From NCBI RefSeq assembly GCF_947496985.1, contig NZ_CANMEZ010000005.1, positions 62,001 through 126,000 on the forward strand: a stretch of DNA of 64,000 nt. Reading direction: 5' to 3'. Shown here piece by piece: positions 53,374-62,032 of the stretch. The position numbers were made by a program, and so were the translations under genes. The first letter of the stretch is position 1, and each line of letters begins with the position of its first letter. The notes under the pieces are model-generated. The model searched no databases, was not told the origin of the DNA, and worked only from the letters and a program-made list of their open reading frames with translations. The DNA is from an uncultured Kordia sp. GTDB lineage: Bacteria > Bacteroidota > Bacteroidia > Flavobacteriales > Flavobacteriaceae.

Positions 53374-54327
53374 ATGAAGTACTATTTTCTCATCTTTCTT
53401 TGTGTTCCTATGTTTTTGTGGAGTCAAACAGCTTCCGAAACAGTTACCGATTTATTTTCTAAAAAGCAGTATACTAAAGCCATTACGATTATACAATTGG
53501 AATTGGAAAAATCGCCAAGCAATAAACAATTTATTGAGTTTCTAGGTGATGCGTACGGATATCAGGAAAAGTGGGATGAAGCTATTGATAACTACGAAAA
53601 ATTAGTAGAAATGGAGGATTCCAACGCAAATTATCATTATAAATATGGTGGCGCTATGGGAATGAAGGCTTTGAGTGTAAATAAATTTAGAGCACTTGGT
53701 TTAATTGGCGATATTAAACGATCGTTTAAAAAGGCGGCTGAACTTGATCCAAATCATATTGATACACGTTGGGCTTTGGTGGAGTTGTATATGCAATTAC
53801 CAGGTATTGTTGGCGGAAGCAAACGTACTTCTATGAAATATGCCAATCAATTGGAAAATTTATCTAAAGTTGATGGCTATTTAGCGAAAGGCTACATTTA
53901 TGAATATGATGACGAACCTGAGTTAGCAGAGAGCTATTATAAAAAAGCAATTGAAATAGGTGGTTCACTAACGTGTTATAAAAAGCTTACCGATTTATAC
54001 GAAAAGGAAAAACAACCTGCTAAAGCGATTGCAAATATTGAAGAAGCACACAAAAAACATCAACGTAATGCTTTGCATTATCAAATAGGAAAAGTGGCGG
54101 CAGAATATAATTTGGAACTTGAAAAAGGAGAGAAGTGTTTATACATTTATATTGAAAATTATACGGCTAAAGACGGAGTTCCGAAATCATGGGCATATTA
54201 TCGTTTGGCACAAATATTTAGACATAAACGCAACAAACAAGAAGCATTAAAGTGGATTGATAAAGCCTTAACTGAAAAAGAACTCAAACCTTTTAAAAAG
54301 CTGAAACAAGTAATCTTAAACTTGTAA
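53374..54327 (+). CDS. Tetratricopeptide repeat protein, exported
   Basis: A 317-residue protein with a signal peptide (LIFLCVPMFLWSQ) and about seven TPR-like helical repeats (ATETVTDLFSKKQYTKAITIIQ..., WDEAIDNYEKLVEMEDSN, AAELDPNHIDTRWALVELYMQLPG, GYIYEYDDEPELAESYYKKAIEIG, ANIEEAHKKHQRNALHYQIGKVA). TPR proteins in the periplasm usually bind partner proteins. It has its own promoter and no operon partner. Confidence 0.85.
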   Translation: MKYYFLIFLCVPMFLWSQTASETVTDLFSKKQYTKAITIIQLELEKSPSNKQFIEFLGDAYGYQEKWDEAIDNYEKLVEMEDSNANYHYKYGGAMGMKALSVNKFRALGLIGDIKRSFKKAAELDPNHIDTRWALVELYMQLPGIVGGSKRTSMKYANQLENLSKVDGYLAKGYIYEYDDEPELAESYYKKAIEIGGSLTCYKKLTDLYEKEKQPAKAIANIEEAHKKHQRNALHYQIGKVAAEYNLELEKGEKCLYIYIENYTAKDGVPKSWAYYRLAQIFRHKRNKQEALKWIDKALTEKELKPFKKLKQVILNL

Positions 54328-54545
54328 TAAGTATTTTTAGAATACTTTCGAAAATTTGTAAAAGACGATAGGCGTAATGTCAATAGTATTTCTTTTTTAC
54401 ATTTTTTCATGACATATCTTAGTATCAAAATCAGAGGTTTCTTCTTTCTAAAAAACATAACAGAGAATTATTTTATGTAGCAATTGACTGTAACATTTTT
54501 GAAGAAAATAGCCTTTCATTTCGCTATCCATAGCTCTTAAATTTT

Positions 54546-55307
54546 TTAATCAAGCATTGCCACAACTCTTGCAGGGGCTGCAGAAGCTCCCACAATTTTT
54601 AACGGAAATACCGCCACTTTGAAACCTGAGTAGGGAAGTGCGTCTAAATTGACCAATTGTTCCATATGACAGTATTCTTTGCGTTGTCCAACTAAATGTG
54701 CTTCCCAAAATAATTCTGAATTTCCAGTTTCTTTGGCTTTTTTAAGCATGTGTGGCAATGGTAAATCCCAGCCCCAAGAATCAATTCCCATGACTTTGAT
54801 GCCTTTGTCAATGAGCCATTCGGTAGCTTCTGCACTCATGCCTGTACCAATTTTATGAAAATCTTTTGTTCCGTTAAATTTATCTCTTCCTGTTTTAATT
54901 AAAACAATCATTTTAGGAGCAATAGATAAATTGTTTTCGGTTAAAAACGTTGTGATGTCTTCTATCGTAATCGCATCAAAATCTGCTTTATGTTTCATAT
55001 CAATCACAATGCCTTCACCATAACACCAATCAAGCGGAACTTCATCAATAGTTTTTGCTTTTTCACCATTTACCGTTGGCGAATAATGCCAAGGTGCATC
55101 AATATGCGTGGTAGAATGCACACCCATTTTCTGAATAGTATCATCTGCCCAACCTGTAAATCCTTTCGGGAATAATTTAAACGGCAATCCTAATATACGA
55201 ATCAACCATTTTGCTTTGCGATGTGGTTTATGTTTTATTTTTACTTTCATAAACCAAGGATCATTTTTATTGTATTGAATAGGTTTTGAGAGGTCGATGA
55301 TTTTCAT
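54546..55307 (-). CDS. Cyclase family protein (kynurenine formamidase-like)
   Basis: A 253-residue metal-dependent hydrolase of the cyclase/KynB type. The metal site is GVHSTTHIDAPWHYSP (HxxTHxDxPxH pattern); further motifs include VIDMKHKAD, IVLIKTGRDKFNG, GMSAEATEWLIDKGIKVMGIDSWGWD and GFKVAVFPLKIVGASAAPARVVAML. Members open amide or lactone rings, including N-formylkynurenine; which substrate applies here cannot be told. It lies in an isolated leftward position 14 bp from the RDD gene, so the two could share a transcript. Confidence 0.87.
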   Translation of the reverse strand: MKIIDLSKPIQYNKNDPWFMKVKIKHKPHRKAKWLIRILGLPFKLFPKGFTGWADDTIQKMGVHSTTHIDAPWHYSPTVNGEKAKTIDEVPLDWCYGEGIVIDMKHKADFDAITIEDITTFLTENNLSIAPKMIVLIKTGRDKFNGTKDFHKIGTGMSAEATEWLIDKGIKVMGIDSWGWDLPLPHMLKKAKETGNSELFWEAHLVGQRKEYCHMEQLVNLDALPYSGFKVAVFPLKIVGASAAPARVVAMLD

Positions 55308-55320
55308 GGTTAGGTAGGTT

Positions 55321-56082
55321 TTAATTTTGTTGGTTTAATTGTGTTAACTTCCAATCTCCATTAGGTCTCTTGCTGAGATATGCTGTAAGATTTATATTTT
55401 TTTCATTTCCTAATACTTTTATTTGTAAAGCCGCTTGACCGTTTCCGTTTGTAATATTGATACTTCCGGTTGGCATCATTCCAAAGCCTTTTATTCCACC
55501 AGTTATTGCAATGATTTCTTGATTTTGCTCAATTTCACTAATGGCTACTTTGTATGCGTCTGTACTTTTTATGATGGAACTTACAAGTATGAAAATAGAA
55601 AAGAAAAAGATGATTATAGTTGCAGCTATAGCTGAAATTCGAGGCAGTTTGGCTAGCTTATTTGGATTTTGAACAACGATAGTTTTCGCAATTGTATCTC
55701 CAAGTCTTTTTTTCTCATTGCTTGAAGCAAGAATTATGAATTCAACTGGCCAAATAAAAATAAATAAGTTTCGGATAAACAATCTTGCAAGTGAAGGTGT
55801 ATCGTTTGGACTCTTATCATCAACAACCATAATACCCATAACCCATTTTCCAATACTGATTCCTTTTACGGAATCTTTAGCACTGTATAGGATGAAACTA
55901 AAAAGGAATATATATAAACTATTATTTAATACTTCATCGAAATTTGTAGCATTCATAAAATCTGCTCCAAGAAATAAAAACGTAAGCAAAACAATTAAGA
56001 ATGACATTATAAAATGATCAATAATAAATGCGACAATACGTCTTTTTCTACTTGCTAGATCATATCTTTTTTCTAAATCCAT
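55321..56082 (-). CDS. RDD family membrane protein
   Basis: A protein of about 253 residues from the Met at 56082 (MDLEKRYDLASRKRR); the longer reading starting at 56166 adds 28 residues that look unrelated to the family. The RDD domain (residues about 5-145) has the typical start RYDLASRKRRIVAFIIDHFIMSFLIVLLTF, then SVKGISIGKWVMGIMVVDD and LARLFIRNLFIFIWPVEFIILA, followed by a membrane helix (ISAIAATIIIFFFSIFILVSS) and a C-terminal soluble part. RDD proteins may move Na+ or ions or assist assembly. It precedes the cyclase gene (14 bp). Confidence 0.83.
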   Translation of the reverse strand: MDLEKRYDLASRKRRIVAFIIDHFIMSFLIVLLTFLFLGADFMNATNFDEVLNNSLYIFLFSFILYSAKDSVKGISIGKWVMGIMVVDDKSPNDTPSLARLFIRNLFIFIWPVEFIILASSNEKKRLGDTIAKTIVVQNPNKLAKLPRISAIAATIIIFFFSIFILVSSIIKSTDAYKVAISEIEQNQEIIAITGGIKGFGMMPTGSINITNGNGQAALQIKVLGNEKNINLTAYLSKRPNGDWKLTQLNQQN

Positions 56083-56191
56083 GTGTGTAATGTAACTCGT
56101 TTTTCGAAATTTATATAATTTTTTTGAAGTATTGTATTGTCTGTAAGTAGAAAATAAATAGTTCATTGTTGTACAAATTGTATGTTTTTAT

Positions 56192-56374
56192 TCAAAAAAC
56201 AACCTCGTCAATATAAATGGTTTCTAGAAAACCGAAGCTTTGAGAGAATAGATTCAAGTCAGAACGAATACAACTCAAATCTAAACGCTTTACTTTGAAG
56301 GTGTATTTTTTCCATTTGCTTGTCAGTTTTATTTCTTTTTTGTCTTTTCTTAAAGATAAAGAATAACAAAGCAA
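56192..56374 (-). pseudogene. Remnant of a carbohydrate-binding-type beta domain
   Basis: A 60-codon frame with a TTG at 56374 and a stop 12 bp upstream of it. The residues KEIKLTSKWKKYTFKVKRLDLS and GFLETIYIDEVVF follow the C-terminal part of galactose-binding-like or CBM-type beta domains (the usual tSxWkkYt ... DLs ... iYiDEi.f ending). It has no start region, signal peptide or partner, so it looks like the 3' end of a deleted gene. Adjacent sequence shows no remainder of the gene that I can identify. Confidence 0.45.
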
Positions 56375-56496
56375 TTTGTTGAATTAACCGACGAATCTTG
56401 GTTGTTTTTTAATAAATTCAGATTTTTAATGTTTTATAATACAGAAAACTAATTTTATGATTATTTTTATTGTAGTAATCATATTAATTATTATCC

Positions 56497-56841
56497 ATGA
56501 AAAAGATTTTATTAGTGCTCATTATGGGGCTTTTTTCAAGTATTATATATGCTCAAAGTGTTCATGTAGGTGATACTTTTACGATTGGTAAAGTAGCGAA
56601 TGATAGTTATGATTTTATCAATTTCCCTAAAGCTAATTTGATTCAGAAAAAAGGAGGAATAGCAAATTATACAAATGTGATAGGAGAGAAGGTAGAGGTC
56701 ACTTCTATTAAAAAACAGAAAGATGGAAGCTTGGTAGCAACAATTAAACTAGCTTCTAAGAAATTGTTTTTTAATAGTCACAAGTATATTACTGTTGCGA
56801 TTGATGAAGCTATTAATAAAAAAGAGTTAATAGCGAATTAA
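56497..56841 (+). CDS. Small secreted protein of unknown function
   Basis: A 114-residue protein with a signal peptide (LIMGLFSSIIYAQ) and a single small beta-domain (VHVGDTFTIGKVANDSYDFINFPKANLIQKKGGIANYTNVIGEKVEVTSI, VATIKLASKKLFFNSHKYITVAIDEAI). The mature part resembles small immunoglobulin- or OB-type folds but I cannot name a family. It ends 6 bp from the convergent GNAT gene. Probable periplasmic location. Confidence 0.65.
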   Translation: MKKILLVLIMGLFSSIIYAQSVHVGDTFTIGKVANDSYDFINFPKANLIQKKGGIANYTNVIGEKVEVTSIKKQKDGSLVATIKLASKKLFFNSHKYITVAIDEAINKKELIAN

Positions 56842-56847
56842 TAAAAG

Positions 56848-57393
56848 TTATTTATTGAGTTCTTCTGATTTTAGCTTGCTATACACTTCTATATCATAAT
56901 AGATATTATCACGAATCCATTCGCCTTGACGTTCAATTCCTTCAAAAGTAAATCCGAGTCTTTTTGGGACGCCATTACTTGGCGCATTACCAACAGCACA
57001 TTTGATTTCAACTCTATTGAAGCCAAGTTTATTGAAAATAAAATCACATAGTTTTGCTACAGATTTAGTAATGATACCTTGTCCTTGATACTCCTTAGAA
57101 AGCCAGTATCCAATTTCAGCTTTCTTATTCAGTTTGTCTGTATTCTTAACTCCAATAATACCAATAAGTATATCGTTTGTATGAATAGCAAATGTAAATT
57201 CTAAACGTTCAATAGGTGTGTTTAAAACACTATTCACAAATTGTTCACTATCGGCAAGTACTTTGGTAAAAGCAACAAATGGCAGCCATTTCCCTAAGTA
57301 GTCACGTTGACTATCAATAATATTGAAAATAGCTGAGGCATCAGTATGTTTCAGTTTCTTTAAAGTGATAATGTCGTCTACTTTTATCATCAT
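56848..57393 (-). CDS. GNAT family acetyltransferase (RimJ/RimL type)
   Basis: A 181-residue acetyltransferase with the RimL/RimJ-type order: LKKLKHTDASAIFNIIDSQRDYLGKWLPF at the N-terminus, the acetyl-CoA loop YWLSKEYQGQGIITKSVAKLCDF (QGQG) and the C-terminal NRVEIKCAVGNAPSNGVPKRLGFTFEGIERQGEWIRDNIYYDIEVYS. It most likely acetylates amino groups on proteins or small molecules; the target is unknown. It has its own leftward promoter region and a 174-bp gap to the mpl gene. Confidence 0.9.
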   Translation of the reverse strand: MMIKVDDIITLKKLKHTDASAIFNIIDSQRDYLGKWLPFVAFTKVLADSEQFVNSVLNTPIERLEFTFAIHTNDILIGIIGVKNTDKLNKKAEIGYWLSKEYQGQGIITKSVAKLCDFIFNKLGFNRVEIKCAVGNAPSNGVPKRLGFTFEGIERQGEWIRDNIYYDIEVYSKLKSEELNK

Positions 57394-57567
57394 ATCAATT
57401 TCCTAGTTCTATTTGTTTTTATTGATTTCTTTGCCCATTTAGGAGTAGTTTGAGTTTTTTTAAGCGTTTAATAGTATCGAAGTTAGTTTTTTCTTGTTGA
57501 AATCTTTAAGACAATTTAAAAAAACCAAAAATCCCTTTTATCTTTACAGCTTAGAATTCTACAACTC

Positions 57568-58923
57568 ATGCGAATACATTTTATAGCTATTGGTGGAAGC
57601 GCCATGCACAACTTAGCACTAGCATTACATGCAAAAGGATATCAAATTACAGGAAGCGATGACGTAATTTTTGAACCATCAAAAGGACGTTTGGAAGCAA
57701 AAGGATTGCTGCCAGAAGCCTTTGGTTGGTTTCCTGAAAAAATTACTACAGATTTGGATGCTATTATTTTAGGAATGCACGCAAAACCTGATAATTCTGA
57801 GTTGCTAAAAGCACAAGAATTAGGCATAACTATTTATTCGTATCCAGAATTTTTATACGAGCAATCAAAATATAAAACGCGTGTCGTTATTGGTGGAAGT
57901 CATGGAAAAACGACCATTACATCTATGATTTTGCATGTGTTAAACTATCATGATATTGCTGTTGATTATATGGTTGGCGCACAACTAGAAGGTTTTGATA
58001 CGATGGTACATTTGACAGAAGAAAACGATTTTATTGTGTTGGAAGGAGATGAATATTTGTCATCACCAATTGATCGTCGTCCAAAGTTTCATTTGTATCA
58101 ACCAAATATTGCGTTATTAAGTGGAATTGCGTGGGATCATATCAATGTATTTCCAACCTATGAAAATTATGTAGAGCAGTTTCAAATCTTTGTAGATTCA
58201 ATCACTAGAGGCGGAAGTATAAATTACAATGAAGAAGATGCAGAAGTTGTACGTGTTGTAGAAGCTTCTGAAAATCCAATTCGTAAATTAAGCTATAAAA
58301 CACCAAACTATACCATAGAAAATGGTGAGACACTTTTAGAAACGCCTGATGGTTTGATGCCAATTGAAATTTTTGGGAAACACAATTTAAACAATCTGGC
58401 TGGAGCCAAATGGATTTGTCAACATATAGGTGTTGATGAAGAAGATTTCTACGAAGCTATTTCTACCTTTAAAGGTGCGAGTAAGCGTTTGGAAAAGATT
58501 GCCGAGTACAATTCTACAGTAGTCTATAAAGACTTTGCGCATTCACCAAGTAAAGTACAAGCAACTACACAAGCAGTAAAAGAACAATATAAAGATCGAA
58601 CGGTTTTGGCATGTTTGGAATTACATACATATAGTAGTTTAAATGTAGAATTTTTAAAAGAATACAAAGGTGCTTTAGATGCAGCTGACAAAGCTGTTGT
58701 GTTTTATTCGCCACATGCTGTGCAAATAAAAAAACTAGATGAGGTTTCTAAGGAACAAATTGCAACTGCTTTTGAACGTGATGATTTAATTATTTACACA
58801 GATCCAACAGCATTTAAAGAATATCTATACAGTCAAAATTTAGAAGAAACCGCTTTATTATTAATGAGTTCAGGGAATTATGGTGGATTAGATTTTGAAG
58901 CATTTACACAACATATACACTAA
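57568..58923 (+). CDS. mpl: UDP-N-acetylmuramate:L-Ala-gamma-D-Glu-meso-DAP ligase (Mpl-type)
   Basis: A 451-residue Mur ligase that reattaches recycled tripeptide to UDP-MurNAc. The N-terminal Rossmann start MRIHFIAIGGSAMHNLALALHAKGY is followed by the ATP loop VVIGGSHGKTTITSM, EGDEYLSSPID, ALLSGIAWDHINVFPTYENYVEQF and DFAHSPSKVQATTQAVKE. The GGSAMHNLA start and DEYLSSPID segment point to Mpl rather than MurC. It acts in the cytoplasm in peptidoglycan recycling. It is followed by a 329-bp stretch with lipoprotein duplication remnants. Confidence 0.9.
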   Translation: MRIHFIAIGGSAMHNLALALHAKGYQITGSDDVIFEPSKGRLEAKGLLPEAFGWFPEKITTDLDAIILGMHAKPDNSELLKAQELGITIYSYPEFLYEQSKYKTRVVIGGSHGKTTITSMILHVLNYHDIAVDYMVGAQLEGFDTMVHLTEENDFIVLEGDEYLSSPIDRRPKFHLYQPNIALLSGIAWDHINVFPTYENYVEQFQIFVDSITRGGSINYNEEDAEVVRVVEASENPIRKLSYKTPNYTIENGETLLETPDGLMPIEIFGKHNLNNLAGAKWICQHIGVDEEDFYEAISTFKGASKRLEKIAEYNSTVVYKDFAHSPSKVQATTQAVKEQYKDRTVLACLELHTYSSLNVEFLKEYKGALDAADKAVVFYSPHAVQIKKLDEVSKEQIATAFERDDLIIYTDPTAFKEYLYSQNLEETALLLMSSGNYGGLDFEAFTQHIH

Positions 58924-59252
58924 AACTACAAAAATATACGTTACACATATAGAACCTTAAAAAACGCATACACTATATCTCATAATTACTTTTTCAACAA
59001 TCAATTTAAAATAAGTTATGAGAAAATCCTTTTTATTAGTATGTGTAGCACTCTTTTGTATTTCCTGTTATATTGACGATGATGTTATATCCAAGTGAGT
59101 TAAGCAAGTTTTGGAATAGCAAGTATTAAGAAATTTAATTCTAAACACACTAAATTCAAAGAAGCTACGTTTTGGGTACTGTACTAACACACTAAACCAA
59201 GATACTATAGATTCATAATTACTTTTTTAAAACCGATATTAATTAACTAATT
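58924..59252. other. Gene-poor 329 bp with a duplicated leader
   Basis: Apart from the truncated lipoprotein frame (59018-59098) nothing is recognised. Two copies of a leader-like stretch (around 58978-59017 and 59211-59252), each containing CATAATTACTTTTT, precede the remnant and the intact gene. Confidence 0.45.
59018..59098 (+). pseudogene. Truncated lipoprotein gene remnant
   Basis: A 26-codon frame, MRKSFLLVCVALFCISC followed by YIDDDVISK and a stop: a complete lipoprotein signal with almost nothing behind it. The next gene has the same plan (MKKTILLASLVVSLFCVSCSSDDN), and the DNA upstream of both shares CATAATTACTTTTT and nearby sequence. It appears to be a decayed copy of the downstream lipoprotein gene. 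Confidence 0.55.
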
Positions 59253-59900
59253 ATGAAAAAAACTATTTTACTAGCCTCACTAGTAGTATCTTTATTTTGT
59301 GTCTCCTGTTCTAGTGACGACAATACTATTCCTGAACCAGAAGAAAGTTTTTATGCACTTCGTGTTGGAAATTCGTGGGTATATAAACACTATCGAAGAG
59401 AAAATGCACTCTCAAATGTATTTAATGATACTGGCGTCATAGATTCTGTGAAAATTATTAGCACTGAAGAAATCAATGGTAATACTTTTTTTAAGTTTAG
59501 AATACGTACTTCTGGAAACGAATCTAATGCAGCTTTGTGTGCTCCAAACGGAGAACGTTTCGTGAATTTTAGAGATTCTCTAGGTTATTTTGTAACAGAT
59601 ACAGGAGTCGTTGAATTTTCTAGAGACAATAATCAAGAATTTCTATTATACACAAGTGGTTCCTTGCAAGTATATACTGCTAGAGGAGAAAATAATGAAA
59701 TGATTTCTACAGCCGCAGGAGATTTTGACTGTGAGTGGATGAAAATTTATGCCAAGGAAGAACCGAATTTAGAATTGCTTCCTGCACTTGATAAAAACTA
59801 TTATGCAGACGGAATAGGGAAAGTACTTAATACCTGTTCCTTTGCAAGTCAAAGTACACATGTAATGGAGAGACGTTTAATATCTTATAATGTGCAATAG
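59253..59900 (+). CDS. Lipoprotein of unknown function
   Basis: A 215-residue protein with a lipoprotein signal (LFCVSC, Cys 19) followed by an acidic SSDDNTIPEPEES linker, the usual flavobacterial surface-exported lipoprotein start. The mature part is one beta-rich domain (FYALRVGNSWVYKHYRRENA, FFKFRIRTSGNES, STAAGDFDCEWMKIYAKE, YYADGIGKVLNTCSFASQS) with three Cys. No characterised family is recognised. A rightward terminator for it lies inside the 3' end of the convergent PaiB-like gene. Confidence 0.72.
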   Translation: MKKTILLASLVVSLFCVSCSSDDNTIPEPEESFYALRVGNSWVYKHYRRENALSNVFNDTGVIDSVKIISTEEINGNTFFKFRIRTSGNESNAALCAPNGERFVNFRDSLGYFVTDTGVVEFSRDNNQEFLLYTSGSLQVYTARGENNEMISTAAGDFDCEWMKIYAKEEPNLELLPALDKNYYADGIGKVLNTCSFASQSTHVMERRLISYNVQ

Positions 59901-59945
59901 TTTAGGTTTGGGTGTAATTAGTCTTGCCGCTAATTACTTTAAGTG

Positions 59946-60557
59946 TTATCTATCTAAAATGCCGTTAATAAAAGCCGTAACATCGTTGCGGCTTTTTTGT
60001 ATTAACTCATCTTTAGCAAGGTTTGTGTCTTTGCGTGTTTTATCTTGCGAAAGCTTAAACTTTCCTTCCCAAGCAGTAATCTCCAACTTTACACCTACAA
60101 TATAATCTGCAAGTGCTTGTGCTCTCGGGTTTTTTTCATCTAAAACATATGGATTTTCAGAAGTCTCTAAAAAAGAAGTCATACGTCCAATAGAGGCAAT
60201 TACGTCATCATTTTTAGAAATTCGTGTAGCTTTCGCCGAAATATGCACTTTGACATAATTCCATGTAGGAAACTGTGTCGTGCTATATACATTAGGAGAA
60301 ATATAACAATTAGGTCCGTGAAATATCGCTTGCGCAGGAATATTACTTTGTAGCAATTCAACATGCGGGTTAAACTTGTCAATATGTCCTATTAACGAGC
60401 CAAATTCACCATCAGTCGCATCGTATATCAATGGAACATGTGTTGTGAAAATTTCACTGTCTTTAGCGGAAATTAAAGTTGCCAAAGGATACTGTTTAAT
60501 GGTTTCAATAATATTACTAAACTGAGTTTCTTGATGATGTTTTGGAGGATAGTTCAT
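59946..60557 (-). CDS. FMN-binding (PaiB-like) protein
   Basis: A 203-residue protein of the PaiB/FMN-binding negative regulator family: YPPKHHQETQFSNIIETIKQYPLATLISA at the start, IFTTHVPLIYDATDGEFGSLIGHIDKFNPHVELL, AIFHGPNCYISPNVYS and PTWNYVKVHISAKATRI. The split beta-barrel binds FMN; roles include regulation of stress or sporulation genes in Bacillus, but in Bacteroidota the function is not known. It lies 6 bp downstream of the DUF1569 gene and is probably co-transcribed. Confidence 0.88.
   Translation of the reverse strand: MNYPPKHHQETQFSNIIETIKQYPLATLISAKDSEIFTTHVPLIYDATDGEFGSLIGHIDKFNPHVELLQSNIPAQAIFHGPNCYISPNVYSTTQFPTWNYVKVHISAKATRISKNDDVIASIGRMTSFLETSENPYVLDEKNPRAQALADYIVGVKLEITAWEGKFKLSQDKTRKDTNLAKDELIQKSRNDVTAFINGILDR
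59970..59998 (+). terminator. Terminator within the PaiB-like coding end
   Basis: AAAAGCCG and CGGCTTTT form an 8-bp stem around an 11-nt loop, then TT on the + strand. It should stop the rightward lipoprotein transcript although it lies in the 3' end of the leftward PaiB-like gene. Confidence 0.65.
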
Positions 60558-60563
60558 AAAATA

Positions 60564-61022
60564 TTAAGCGTCAAATTGATTTAAATGATGATCTAAGTGT
60601 TTGTATTGCATTTTTCCCCATTGTTCATGAGTAAACGTTCCAAACATTGGATGTGCGGGCCATTCAGTAACATCTTTACATGCATGAAATTCTGAAACTA
60701 ATTCAGCTAACTTTCCTTTTTCAATAGAAATTTCTTTTTCGTCACTTACAATGAAATCACGTACAGTTGGTAAATTTTTACTCCAAGGTTTATCATTATA
60801 CATTAATGGTTTATATAGTTTAAACATTAATCGTTTCATAAAACCAGGTTTCTTACTGCTTTGTAATGCGCGCTTTCCCATAGCAAGTTCTAAAGGCATT
60901 TGGCAATGTGTACACATTTGACCTGCAGACATTTTTCCCCAAGAAGGAGAAGAATCTGCGGTAATTGTATCAATTCTACTTAGAATTTCATTATACGTAT
61001 TTGTGTCAAAAAGTGATTTCAT
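60564..61022 (-). CDS. DUF1569 (DinB-like) protein
   Basis: A protein of about 152 residues with the DUF1569 pattern: SPSWGKMSAGQMCTHCQMPLELAMGK, RDFIVSDEKEI and HPMFGTFTHEQWGKMQYKHLDHHLNQF. The His residues near the N-terminal Cys and at the C-terminal HLDHH match the metal-binding face of DinB-like helical bundles; thiol-dependent transferase activity is known for related families. I use the Met at 61022 since the longer frame has an unlikely extension. It is followed by the PaiB-like gene. Confidence 0.83.
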   Translation of the reverse strand: MKSLFDTNTYNEILSRIDTITADSSPSWGKMSAGQMCTHCQMPLELAMGKRALQSSKKPGFMKRLMFKLYKPLMYNDKPWSKNLPTVRDFIVSDEKEISIEKGKLAELVSEFHACKDVTEWPAHPMFGTFTHEQWGKMQYKHLDHHLNQFDA

Positions 61023-61176
61023 AAAAATTGAATTAAGAGTATTTAAAAGTACATTAATCATAATAAAAAAGCGATAAAAACATCAAAATTAACGCTTGTG
61101 CAATATTTTAAACGCTCACAAAGTATAGCTAGTTTTCTTTCTGTAAAACGAGTAGATTTAAAAAAATATATTAAAA

Positions 61177-61872
61177 ATGGAAGACTCACATTTGCAATCT
61201 ATTAAATATTGGTCAAAAGATGACAGACCTCGTGAAAAGTTAGCTTCAAAAGGAAAAACAGCTTTAAGTAATGCTGAATTGCTAGCTATTTTAATACGAT
61301 TGGGAAATAAAGATGAAAGTGCTGTTTCCTTGTCTAAACGTATATTGGCTTCAGTTGATGATAACTTGAATGAATTAGCAAAACTATCCGATGATCAGCT
61401 CAAAAAATTTAAAGGAGTCGGTTTAGTAAAAGCAATTACCATTATAGCTGCATTAGAATTAGGAAAACGAAGGCAGATAGAAACCAAAGTAGAGAAGAAA
61501 AAAATTACCTCAAGTAGTATGGTTTTTGAAATTATGCATCCGGTAATAGGTGAATTACCTCATGAGGAATTCTGGATTATCTATATGAATAATTCAAACA
61601 AAGTCTTGAAAAAATTACGCTTAAGTAAAGGAGGTATTACAGGAACGTTGGTAGATATTCGTTTGGTATTAAAAACTGCATTGGAAGTTGGTGCTGTTGC
61701 TATTATTTTGGCACATAACCATCCTTCAGGAACTTTAAAACCAAGTGCTGCAGACAAAGCCATTACCAAAAAACTGAGTTTGGGTGCAGAAAATTTAGAT
61801 ATAAAAGTACTAGATCATTTAATTATCACAGAAAAAGAGTATTTTAGTTTCGCTGATGAAAACTTACTCTAA
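61177..61872 (+). CDS. radC: RadC-type DNA repair protein
   Basis: A 231-residue protein with the N-terminal helix-hairpin-helix segment (LSDDQLKKFKGVGLVKAITIIAALELGKR) and the JAB/MPN domain EEFWIIYMNNSNKVLKKLRLSKGGITGT and AIILAHNHPSGTLKPSAADKAIT (JAMM zinc motif HxHxxxxxxxxxD). RadC proteins were linked to repair but their role is uncertain; many sit in genomic islands, yet this one is in ordinary context. It is followed by a long imperfect palindrome. Confidence 0.92.
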   Translation: MEDSHLQSIKYWSKDDRPREKLASKGKTALSNAELLAILIRLGNKDESAVSLSKRILASVDDNLNELAKLSDDQLKKFKGVGLVKAITIIAALELGKRRQIETKVEKKKITSSSMVFEIMHPVIGELPHEEFWIIYMNNSNKVLKKLRLSKGGITGTLVDIRLVLKTALEVGAVAIILAHNHPSGTLKPSAADKAITKKLSLGAENLDIKVLDHLIITEKEYFSFADENLL

Positions 61873-61873
61873 A

Positions 61874-62028
61874 AACTCGTTTAAACTTTTAGGATTTAAG
61901 CGAAAATTAGAGGTTTTGATTTTGATGAAGACTTTTTTGGATTTTATAGTGAATTATGGAGTTAAAAAAGACAAATCTAAGAATGAAAACAGCAATTTTT
62001 TAGCAAATTAAAAAAGTTTAAATGAGTT
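61874..62028. repeat. Long imperfect intergenic palindrome
   Basis: AACTCGTTTAAACTTTT (61874-61890) is nearly complementary to AAAAGTTTAAATGAGTT (62012-62028), and the inner arms (AAAATTAGAGGTTTTGATTT against GAATGAAAACAGCAATTTTT; CTTTTTTGG against AAAAAAG) also pair with G-U wobbles. The element fills the gap between radC and the next gene. It may be a MITE-like relic or a structured RNA. Confidence 0.5.
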
Positions 62029-62032
62029 CTGA

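Noticed and set aside
55321-56166. Longer N-terminus for the RDD protein
   Set aside because: The added residues are not like RDD proteins; the Met at 56082 matches the family start.
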